In this document: positions 54,292 to 62,754 of the stretch, one piece after another
How positions within the stretch are numbered: position 1 is the stretch's first letter
Layout: every line of letters starts with the position of its first letter
NCBI GenBank assembly: GCA_022570795.1
Contig: JAKUDP010000025.1
Span: 449,001 to 513,000 of the forward strand
Origin: Sphaerulina vaccinii
Taxonomy: Eukaryota > Ascomycota > Dothideomycetes > Mycosphaerellales > Mycosphaerellaceae
Reading direction: 5' to 3'
Length of the DNA: 64,000 nucleotides
Notes under the pieces: model-generated
Database searches by the model: none
Told to the model about the DNA's origin: nothing
What the model saw: only the letters and a program-made list of their open reading frames with translations
Program-made: the position numbers and the translations under genes

Positions 54292-55581
54292 ATGTTCTTC
54301 ATCGTTGCAGCCTCGCTGGCTGCTCTGGCGTCCTGTGCTACCATCCCCACTGACAACGCCCTCTGGAAAGTCCCTCCTCGACAGAACGATGGTGCTGATG
54401 AACTCACATGGCAACAACTTGCTGCCAGCACTGTCAAGGTGGATGTAGCGTCAGACGACGGCAGGACTTTCTCCCACTATCCATTCATCTACAATGTCGG
54501 CGGCACGCTATACTTGCTCTTTTCCGCAAGCGTTGCAGACGTAGACGGCATGGGCCAAGATGTTCGAATTGCTAAGTCCAACGATGCGGGGACCACATGG
54601 ACAAAGCCAGAAGTTGCATTTCCTCCGGCACTTCTACCAGACCAGACAGACGTCAAGAACTCGCAATTTTGGTGCGACCAAGGAATTCCTCAGCGGGCAT
54701 TACAGCCCTTGACCATCGTCTTCCTGCCAAGCAGCGACGAGAGTTCTACTGTCTACGCCGTAGCACAGTCAAGCGACAACATCTGTCCTGGAAATTTCGA
54801 GTCCGCTGGCCGCATCGCTCGTCAAGTGGACACTACTGGGTCCGATTTGTTCAAAGGCGACCCATGCTGGATCGAGACGAACGACTATACCGGTGCTCAC
54901 CAATGGGCTGAGACCATCTACGGAACTCAATATGGCATGAAAGTCTGCGACAACAAAGACGCCATCATCACAGCAATCAATCAGCCCGACAATCTCGGCC
55001 CTGTAGCCACCGATCTCTACAACGCGCCCATCATCGCCGGAGATGGCAAACACAACGTCAGCTATCCAACCAAAGCAGTCAGACACGGAACTTCAGATGA
55101 CGGCTACTGGCAACGTTTCTGGTCAGATGTTTCTTTCGCGAACACTACAGGCTCCGCATGGGTAGAATACAGCTTAGACAAAGAGCCCACGAACTGGTTT
55201 CCTTACACAACCGATGGCTCGGCAATTCAAGAAACCAAAATCTACCAAGAAGCTTCGAAAGCTCACTTTGGAGCATTCACTGGCACGGAACAACTTCGTT
55301 ACTATGTCTCCAATGGCGGCATGAATGCCGAATTGAACCAGATCATCCTGACTGTAGCGACTTCGAGGGGTGAGGATCCGGCTTTCCATAACCTTGGTAT
55401 CGTGCGCGGAGGTGATGCGGCTGGCGATGTTGCAGCAGGTACGAGACCTGTTCCAAGTAGTGGAGTTCCTGGCTTTTATTGGCCATCTGCTGCTGAGGTT
55501 GGAGATAAGCTTGCTGTTGCGTATAGTGAGAATCGGCAGGTGATTTGGGTGAGTGTGTTGCAGATGGGTGATCTTCCGTAG
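54292..55581 (+). CDS. Secreted Asp-box (sialidase-fold) protein
   Basis: The protein is 429 aa, intronless. A signal peptide (MFFIVAASLAALASCA) is followed by a beta-propeller-like domain. It contains an Asp-box (KSNDAGTTWTKPE, S-x-D-x-G-x-T-W), YPFIYNVGGTLYLLFSAS, and late blade repeats (DGSAIQETKIY, VGDKLAVAYSENRQVIWVSV). Asp-boxes mark sialidases and many other six-bladed propellers, so a glycoside-binding or hydrolase role is possible but unproven. Six cysteines in the mature part suggest disulfides. The family is common among secreted proteins of Dothideomycetes. Confidence 0.75.
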   Translation: MFFIVAASLAALASCATIPTDNALWKVPPRQNDGADELTWQQLAASTVKVDVASDDGRTFSHYPFIYNVGGTLYLLFSASVADVDGMGQDVRIAKSNDAGTTWTKPEVAFPPALLPDQTDVKNSQFWCDQGIPQRALQPLTIVFLPSSDESSTVYAVAQSSDNICPGNFESAGRIARQVDTTGSDLFKGDPCWIETNDYTGAHQWAETIYGTQYGMKVCDNKDAIITAINQPDNLGPVATDLYNAPIIAGDGKHNVSYPTKAVRHGTSDDGYWQRFWSDVSFANTTGSAWVEYSLDKEPTNWFPYTTDGSAIQETKIYQEASKAHFGAFTGTEQLRYYVSNGGMNAELNQIILTVATSRGEDPAFHNLGIVRGGDAAGDVAAGTRPVPSSGVPGFYWPSAAEVGDKLAVAYSENRQVIWVSVLQMGDLP

Positions 55582-55824
55582 AGAGATGTACATATACAGA
55601 TTAGCCATGACTTCTCCGATTCATGCCGCTCGAAATGATAGAACTTTGGACTCCGCCTCGTGCACATGGTAGTGGAGACATCCATAGAAGCAAAAAAGGC
55701 AATAGTTGTGAGCCAAGAAAATCTTTATTTTCATTTCATCTATCCTATCCTTTGCCCTTCACCTAACTTCTTGGGCCATGTAGCCGAGTCCTCGCCTTTT
55801 CCCATCATACAACACATCTCCAAA

Positions 55825-56205
55825 TCACCTAACAATCGTAATCATCGTCGTGGCAGTCGTCTCGATGGCTTGGTCGGCAGGAGAAGCCGTCTGCATAGCC
55901 TTGACGGGAGGCTTTCCATCACCAAAGTGACCCAGAGTAGTGGCAGCAAAGCCAAGAGGGTTGGCCTCAGCTGTGGCAGTAGAAGTTCCGAACTGGCAGA
56001 ACTCATGTGGACCGCAAGGTGCTGGTTCCGGTTTCGCTGTACTAGTTCCGAACTGGCAGAACTCGTGTGGACCGCAAGGGGCCTTGTTAACCATCTCCAG
56101 TGTTGAGGTCGGAGTTGGCTGGACGGTGGCGGTAGGTACCGCAGAAGAGGCTGCTAGGGATGCAGCAGCAAGGACGAAGAGTCCGGTAGTGCGTGGGAAA
56201 TGCAT
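55825..56205 (-). CDS. Small secreted protein with two CGPHEFCQFGTSTA repeats
   Basis: The protein is 126 aa, intronless. A signal peptide (MHFPRTTGLFVLAAASLAAS) precedes a Thr/Pro-rich linker. Two in-frame repeats of 20 residues follow, each containing APCGPHEFCQFGTSTA, from a 60-bp DNA duplication (units around 55985 and 56045). The four cysteines are all in the repeats, two per unit, so each could form a small disulfide loop. The tail (DGKPPVKAMQTASPADQ) is simple. I recognise no family. Tandem cysteine-loop repeats are typical of short secreted peptides processed or displayed in multiples. Confidence 0.75.
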   Translation of the reverse strand: MHFPRTTGLFVLAAASLAASSAVPTATVQPTPTSTLEMVNKAPCGPHEFCQFGTSTAKPEPAPCGPHEFCQFGTSTATAEANPLGFAATTLGHFGDGKPPVKAMQTASPADQAIETTATTMITIVR

Positions 56206-56681
56206 CTTGATGTTGGTATGTGGTTCTCTGATGTTGTTGATAGTTCTTGTTGTTGGCAGGTCTTTGCTCAGAGTAGTTCAGTCGTTGATTGTAAGCGGAA
56301 GCAGTTCGTCTGGGTAGTCTGAGTATTTTGTTGTTGTTGCTGGTTGAAAATAATGTGAAGGAGGGCGTACTTTTATAGAGCCTTCATGTCCTCGCTTTTT
56401 ATATTTTCTCTGGTAGTGTGAGTTAGTACCACGAATTGACTGTCCTCGAAGTTGTGAGCTGTCCTTTGCATGGTTAAAAGACCAGTGAAGAAATAGTGAG
56501 ATAGAATAGGGCCCGTTCGTTGTATTATCGAGGCACGTGGGGCCTTTGCCACATCAGGTCGATGTGCTGTCTTTGTAGCCAGTCCCTATGACCAGCGTTC
56601 TTATATTCTTAGGTGTCCCAGTGTTGTAAGTGTCCTATACAGACATGTCAACATGACCGGCTGATTGAGGTTGGAGTGGCA

Positions 56682-58045
56682 TTACGATTCTCCACTCATC
56701 CATTGACACGAACAAGCCTTAGCACTGGAGGTTCGTCCATCATCAACATAATCGGGATCCGATTCGTCTAGGTGGACTACTATAGGTTTGCCATTATCGT
56801 CCGACAACCAATTGGCCTGTCCATTCTCAAGTATTTGATACTGCTGACAGTATGGCTGCGGAGAGTTGGTTATGCGCCGCTCCTCTATCTTGACCAGGTA
56901 GGGAATTGCAGTCAGCGAGTTCCAGTAGTCGTCCGCTGCAATAGAACGCGGACTGATGCTACCGGCTTGGTTTGTAGCTGATGCCAGAGGCGTGGCGTAC
57001 GATAGCGTCGCAGAAGAAGTGGATGTAGATGTGGTCGTAGTGCTTGGAGTGGACTTGTTCAAGCTCTCTCTGACGTATATGAATCCTTCCAGGAGCGTAT
57101 CGTTAAACACACAGAGCCAAGGCTGTTCACCGGGCACCACTGATGCTCGTTTCTGCTTCGCATGGCGATGCCACGTCTGCCGCTTCACGTTTGCCTTGGA
57201 TGGACTCAGCGAGTCTCCGGGAACGACCACAACCTTGTCGTAGAACTGCTGGAAAGTAGTAGGCGCCGCCATATTGCTTGTCGTCTTGATCCTGTACGGC
57301 GAGGAACTGAGCAAAAGTAGTGTTCATATATCTCAGCTGAGCGCCATAGGCTATTGTCGAGTTGTACGATGCATACTGAAGGACAGCACCGAGTCTTGGT
57401 GTGTTTGGGGGCTGTCCGATGACAATGCCCAGTCCAGAGTTCGGACTGAGCTCACAATTCCACGCGACCTGCTGATTCGAATTTGTGAGGCATGCTGATG
57501 CTGTATTCTGCGGTGCACCAAGATCGAGCGCAAAAGTGCCGGTAGGAGGAGCTGCCTCAGTGGGAGTAGCAATAATACTGGCATCGTAGAGAGAGGTCAC
57601 CGGAGAGGTTGTGCTAGGCGATGAATGAGCTCTGCATCGGGTCAGCATATGCTACTCAGTACATATTAAGAAAGTCGAACTGTTGATGCATTGTGACACC
57701 AAGTCCACTTCCCAGGCCGATGGTGAGCGCCACAAGCAGTAAAATGGCCACGATAGTCCACTTGATGGTAGGCCTCGATTTATTCCATCGCACACCAGAG
57801 ATTAGGGGCTCTTCTGAGCCTGTTTCTTGCTTATTGACCACTTCCTTGTCACCTTCATCATCAATTGCTTGGGGGAAGTTCTCCTCCGAAACAACCTCTG
57901 GTCCTTGGCCAGGCACGACTTCTTTCTGTTCGTCGCTTGCGATCTCCTTGTCGGTGGTCACGGCAACTTCTGGAGCGCTCGATGATAATTCGTGCCATTG
58001 CGGGGCTTGCGGAGACGTTGCGATGTTGATGATCTGTGGATAGTT
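56682..58045 (-). pseudogene. DUF7820-like membrane/secreted protein, frameshifted
   Basis: The N-terminal exon (57681-58045, starting after a TTTACACAG acceptor) is acidic, then has the transmembrane helix TIKWTIVAILLLVALTIGLG. A 49-nt intron (57632-57680, donor GTTCGA, branch GCTGACC) joins MHQQ to AHSSPSTTSPV. The extracellular part carries cysteines (NTASACLTNSNQQVAWNCEL). Near 57253-57255 one extra A/T shifts the frame: the first frame reads QYGGAYYFP, while the next frame goes on QQFYDKVVVVPGDS and KRASVVPGEQPWLCVFNDTL to TAA 56682-56684. The single-helix-plus-disulfide layout and these blocks resemble the Dothideomycete DUF7820 family, as far as I recall. The true 5' end (possibly a short exon near 58209) is unresolved. 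Confidence 0.55.
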
Positions 58046-58529
58046 CTGTGTAAACCATGACAAGCATACACAGAGAGCGCGTTAGCAAGACAGGCTGAGC
58101 TGAGTCGTACTACCGCAAAGCTGAGAAATGCCTATATCCAACGATGCGCAGTCCTGTTGTACCACGCGATGGAGTGGAAGAGTCCAGGGTAAGGTACTGA
58201 CTGATCCATCGTGGCTTGGGTTGAGATTTCGCAAAGCACCAGCCTTGCAACACGCGGCCATAAGATCTTGAGCATGATCCTGTCCTTGGAAGCACGTTGA
58301 CTGGTTCAAAAGGTGCTGTTTGATAGATTGTCAAGTGAACAGTGAAGGAGGACGCGAGGAAGGAGCAACTGATTCTTGGCGCGACGGCGATATCGGAGGT
58401 CACAAATGTCAGCAATGACATGTACTATGATATCAGCACGCGTTGCCTCTCATAGGCGCTGTGCATTTCTCAAACAACCATTCATCTAAGCGTTCGAGGA
58501 GCATTTCGAGCGCTATATAAAATCTCACA
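58046..58529. other. Intergenic region, 5' end of the DUF7820-like gene unresolved
   Basis: A minus-strand ATG near 58209 opens MDQSVPYPGLFHSIAW and could be a first exon. No clean donor could be chosen. The plus-strand side is the promoter of the dioxygenase gene (GCTATATAAAATC at 58511 as TATA box). Confidence 0.35.
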
Positions 58530-59228
58530 ATGCAAGCAATCAGGAAGTCCATTGTATCGGCCACAGCACGAAGCTGCGTACTACGAACTGCCACTCCGAC
58601 AATCTTACCATCAGCAACATCAAGACTGCCTTCTCGACCCTTTACCACATCTCCAGTCAGACCTGCCGCGCTTCTCCCACCTCTCAACCTCCCGAAATGG
58701 CTCAGCGAGAACTCCCACCTGCTCAAGCCTCCGATCAACAACTACTGCGTTTACAATGATCCGATGACAGTCATGGTCGTTGGAGGTCCCAATGCGCGAA
58801 CAGACTACCACATCAACCAGACGCCTGAATTCTTCTACCAGTACAAGGGCCGCATGCTACTCAAAACGATACAACAAGTCGACGGTAAAGACACGTTCAA
58901 GGACGTCTACATCAACGAAGGCGAGATGTTCTTGCTACCAGGCAACACGCCTCACAATCCTGTACGATTCGCAGATACAGTCGGAGTGGTGATTGAGCAG
59001 CCTAGACCAGATGGTAGCTTGGATAGCCTGAGATGGTACTGTCAGAGTTGTGGAAGCAAAGTGCACGAGGCGAGCTTCCACTGCACGGATCTGGGATCTC
59101 AGATCAAGGAAGCTGTCAACTCGTTCAAGGCCGATGAGAAGGCGAGGACATGCAAGAGCTGTGGCGAGATATGCGATACTGCGCCGAAAGAGGATGTCAT
59201 GGAGAGAATGAGGACGGCGCCTTCGTGA
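58530..59228 (+). CDS. BNA1: 3-hydroxyanthranilate 3,4-dioxygenase with N-terminal presequence
   Basis: This iron enzyme of kynurenine/NAD synthesis opens the ring of 3-hydroxyanthranilate. The core starts at about residue 49 (LPPLNLPKWLSENSHLLKPP). Ligands are in DYHINQTPEFFYQYKGRM (His, Glu) and GNTPHNPVRF (His). The C-terminus has two CxxC pairs (WYCQSCGSK and CKSCGEIC) of the second iron site. The total of 232 aa is about 50 more than the yeast enzyme (177). The extra N-terminus (MQAIRKSIVSATARSCVLRT, then RLPSRPFTTSPVRPA) is Arg/Ser-rich and free of acids, a mitochondrial presequence. No internal ATG exists at the usual start, so the extension looks real. The core call is firm. Confidence 0.94.
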   Translation: MQAIRKSIVSATARSCVLRTATPTILPSATSRLPSRPFTTSPVRPAALLPPLNLPKWLSENSHLLKPPINNYCVYNDPMTVMVVGGPNARTDYHINQTPEFFYQYKGRMLLKTIQQVDGKDTFKDVYINEGEMFLLPGNTPHNPVRFADTVGVVIEQPRPDGSLDSLRWYCQSCGSKVHEASFHCTDLGSQIKEAVNSFKADEKARTCKSCGEICDTAPKEDVMERMRTAPS

Positions 59229-60108
59229 GGCAGAGGACAGGTCTTCCCACCAGATCCCGAGAATGAGACGACACAGATCCGGACAGACCGCCCTCATCTC
59301 AGCGCGGAATCGACGGCTGCTTGGACACTGCACGACGTGCGACACGTGCTATCACTAAACGCGCTCAACTGGCCCCTACACGTTCGAGGATCGACGCCTC
59401 GAGGCTCAAGCCACAATTCAAGAACACCATTGTTTCCAGTCTGCTAGATCTGCTCACCGCCGCAGGCTGTGAGCATTTCCGAGCGAGCTCGACGATAGCT
59501 CTCCTAACATACACATCAGTAGTATGCGGTCTCAAGCAGTGATTATCCGCATGTATAAGGATGAGCGTCGTGCAACATGACTGTTTAATCGTCAACAGAG
59601 CCAGATCAGGAATTCTAGCCATGACTACAGAGTCACGGGCTATATCGTCGAAAGCTGCCAAGTAGCGGACCATCCCTTTGGTATGTAGACATGACACATA
59701 GGCGATGGGACATGACCTTCCATGACAGGTGTTGTCTACTATTCTATGGTATCCATCAGTCTCCATGCCATATTTTGGCTGACATGAAACTCTATCTTCG
59801 CAACCATGAAGGCTAATTTAAACTCGCTGACTTTTGGTAAAGTGAGGGCATATATGACTCCAAGCACAGTATAACTATATTCCAGGTACTGTTGTATTTC
59901 TCCTCATAACAACAACAACCACACTACGAATATCGCAGACTTTACAACATCAACGATAAAGCTACAATTCAGAGATACTCTTGTAGTCTATCCCTGGATC
60001 TCCCAACGATCAAGCCACGTGGATCACAGACATAACCACGTTCACACTGAAGATTCGGATCAGAGATACTGCTACATCGCCTCCCTGGTTCTCAACAACG
60101 ACCAAGCC
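59229..60108. other. Intergenic region
   Basis: No supportable gene is seen. Confidence 0.45.
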
Positions 60109-60267
60109 ATGGCATCCGCAGACCGGCTAGCATCCAATTTCCGCATCGCTGTCAGAGACATTGAACGACGTTATACAGCAGTCATGGCTACAGTCCAGGC
60201 TCGCCAGGCTCGACAACTCGACAAAGAATGGTTCCAAAATGCAAGTTCTGTTGCGATCTGCGCATAG
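60109..60267 (+). other. Overlapping upstream ORF or shifted first exon
   Basis: A 52-codon frame (MASADRLASNFRIAVRDIER...) overlaps the start of the zinc-cluster gene by 40 bases in another frame. Its helical, charged residues are not random-looking. It could be an upstream ORF that limits translation of the zinc-cluster protein. It could also be that protein's true N-terminus, joined by a one-base shift. Confidence 0.35.
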
Positions 60268-61268
60268 AGTGTGATTTCAACTACCCTTGCCGGCGATGCA
60301 GAATAGGCGGCCGCGTGTGCAAACCTCACGGCAATCAAGCTGATAGTGAGTGCGGATTTGGAGTCTATCATCCGAGCGGCCGTGTTATTCCTCCACAGAC
60401 TGTCGACTCGAAAGGATCAGATGCTGGTGGCACCCAGTGGATCGATATGAACGACCAGGTTATCAACGATAACTGGTCTGGGAGGCCCCAAGAGATGGAA
60501 AAGGTGAATATTACGCACCTCCCAAGTGTGATACCGAATTTCACAGGCGATCCCCACAAAGCTGGTGAATTCGCTCATCATGAAGAATTCTGCGTCCAAA
60601 CAGCAGACTGGGAAGAAATTGAAACGGGTCAGACTTCCCATTCCTTCGAACGGCCGAATTTCCATCTCATAGATGAAGTCGAGGAACAGGATCGGAAGCG
60701 AGATGCTTGGAAGAAACGATTCGAAGCAGGCGAAGTTGATGACGAATACGAACCTGAGCCAGAGCTTGAAGATAGAGATACTGCTGGGACGGGATTGCTG
60801 ACCCGTGAGGAACGCGAGGAGAGATTGACTGACTGGATCATGCATGCCGAAGGTCACGAAATCATCGATATTAAAGCGGAAGGGTTCATGCTCAGACAGC
60901 GATGGGGTTCTGCTGTGGTTCGGGAAGATGGGGCTTTGACTCCGTCGGAGCGCTACGCTGATGCGTCGAGTCAGAGCGACTCGATATTCGAGGAGATTCA
61001 AGCACTCAAGAGATTGCCACAGCAGCAGGAGTTCAAATGTCCTTCGGATATCGATCCCGAAGCTGTTGAGAGGGTTCACAGACAAGCATTCAAGAAGATG
61101 CATGATTTCGGCTGTGCTGCAAGGAGGATGCTCTGCCAGACACAGTCAGAAGACACTATAAGCGACGCCCGCTCATCTACCGATACTGGCGCGAACGCCA
61201 CCGGAGGCCCGACATCCCTCAATCCTGAAGCAAGTGAATTTGTGCCGACCAATAGGAGGCTCTCTTAA
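60228..61268 (+). CDS. Zn2Cys6-type protein
   Basis: The protein is 346 aa, intronless, with ATG 60228. Residues 4-31 contain CKFCCDLRIECDFNYPCRRC followed by RIGGRVC, exactly C-x2-C-x6-C-x5-C-x2-C-x6-C, the fungal Zn2Cys6 binuclear cluster of DNA-binding transcription factors. The rest is acidic and low-complexity (EVDDEYEPEPELEDRDTAG) with helical stretches (FEEIQALKRLPQQQEF). It lacks a recognisable fungal_trans middle domain and is short for the class. DNA binding is expected; the target and role are unknown. See the overlapping upstream frame at 60109. Confidence 0.72.
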   Translation: MVPKCKFCCDLRIECDFNYPCRRCRIGGRVCKPHGNQADSECGFGVYHPSGRVIPPQTVDSKGSDAGGTQWIDMNDQVINDNWSGRPQEMEKVNITHLPSVIPNFTGDPHKAGEFAHHEEFCVQTADWEEIETGQTSHSFERPNFHLIDEVEEQDRKRDAWKKRFEAGEVDDEYEPEPELEDRDTAGTGLLTREEREERLTDWIMHAEGHEIIDIKAEGFMLRQRWGSAVVREDGALTPSERYADASSQSDSIFEEIQALKRLPQQQEFKCPSDIDPEAVERVHRQAFKKMHDFGCAARRMLCQTQSEDTISDARSSTDTGANATGGPTSLNPEASEFVPTNRRLS

Positions 61269-61768
61269 GAAAGGCATCGTCTTCGGCGCGGCAGATTAAA
61301 ACTTTTCCAGCTACGAATGATCAGGTGAAAGGAGAAGGATTGAAAGATTGTGGAGCGAGAGAATGATTTGGTGGGTGATGATGGAATAGGAGCATTAGTG
61401 CTGTACGGGCTTGTCATGCATCGAAGTGTTGAGTGAGACGAAGATGTCTAGACTCTGTTGTGTGGAGATATGAGCGAAGGGCTATGCGGAATTGGTATAA
61501 CTTCGGAATATGACTATGCGATACTCATCACCTTCATCATTTTTTCCTCTTGCACGCTGTTTTTCGATCGTATTACATCTTCTATTTGCAATCGTAAGTC
61601 CTCTGTATGTTGCATCGATGCTGTCCTCGTCGCCAGTAATGACGCCTAGGGCAGCAGCGCCAAATGCGGCAATCCCGCTTCGACCTTGCCATCTCTTTCA
61701 GCTCGACATCTTGACATCAAGAAAGTGACATGAACATAACAAACAGACAACATAGCGTTATCTCGAAG
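61269..61768. other. Intergenic region
   Basis: No supportable gene is seen. Confidence 0.4.
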
Positions 61769-62191
61769 ATGGCAGCTCAGTTTGCACCGGATGATGGCTG
61801 CGCGACGACTAGACGCGCTCGGCGGCGGCAACCACGCGAAGGATAGAGAGTACTGATTCTCCTGCAGTCGCGTGGACGCCACCCCACTGCTTTTCCAGCC
61901 CTCTGTCAAAACAGCACGCTCGTCGGCGGAGCCACTTCGCGCCCAAGTCGCGAGTACGATACCCCACATGCTATACCACAGCCAAGTCGAAGTGCTCCAC
62001 TTCGCACCAGGATCGATGTCGAGTTTGCTAGCGGTACGCGTCCTGCGAGCAAGCCCATGGTCTGGAAGTTCGAGCACATCCCAAGTGCCGCGGATGCTGT
62101 CATCCATCATCGTATGGACTTCAGACCTTCCCTTGCGAGCTGGGATCGACAGCACCACTTCCTGGTCATCGAGTGTGAAGTATTCAGGTGA
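61769..62191 (+). pseudogene. Possible broken small ORF
   Basis: From ATG 61769 a single frame of 141 codons to TGA 62189-62191 is interrupted only by TAG at 61844-61846. The C-terminal half (RIDVEFASGTRPASKP, then WDRQHHFLVIECEVF) looks protein-like. A frame on the other strand is also open (62158-61646), so one of the two may be chance. No family is recognised. Confidence 0.22.
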
Positions 62192-62754
62192 TTCGCAGGC
62201 CGTGCGCGCGATTATGCAAGATGATCAGATAAGGGCCACTCAACTATGCTGCTCTCCCACGTGCAGACCAGGGTGATGGGATAGCTCAACCACGGCATCT
62301 GATAAGACCGTAAAAATTCCATCAGATAAGCGCAAGCTAAGGCAAGGACTTATCGGTACGCCCTCGCGTCCAGTCTCCAATACTGCTGACATTGGTATTC
62401 TGAACCAACAATTGGGTCTATATCGATATGCCAAGCGACACTAGTTTCAAGCATCTTGCTTTCTGTTGCTTGTCGAGAATGCTCGGAGCTTGTCACGATC
62501 CATCGAGGCTTGAACACTAACTGTACTTAGTCCTCTTCGAGTGGATAGTGCTGCAGGAGCACCCCGTTGCACGACGAGGTAGCATTTCAACAGAGTCATA
62601 CCGTACTCGCCGCTCACACGAGGTCTTGCCGAAAGCATGGTCGCTGGCGGATGCTTCCTCTGTTACGGAGAGGTGCGGGATGGTGAAAGTACACCTAAAA
62701 GCCTAGGTTCTGTCCCACCATGACATTCGTAAATCACAGCACTCTCCTTTCAAC
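62192..62754. other. Intergenic region
   Basis: No supportable gene is seen. It includes the promoter of the ferric reductase gene. Confidence 0.4.

Noticed and set aside
61646..62158. A 170-codon minus-strand frame opposite the possible small ORF
   Set aside because: No recognisable domain, no splice context and opposed by another open frame; chance cannot be excluded.
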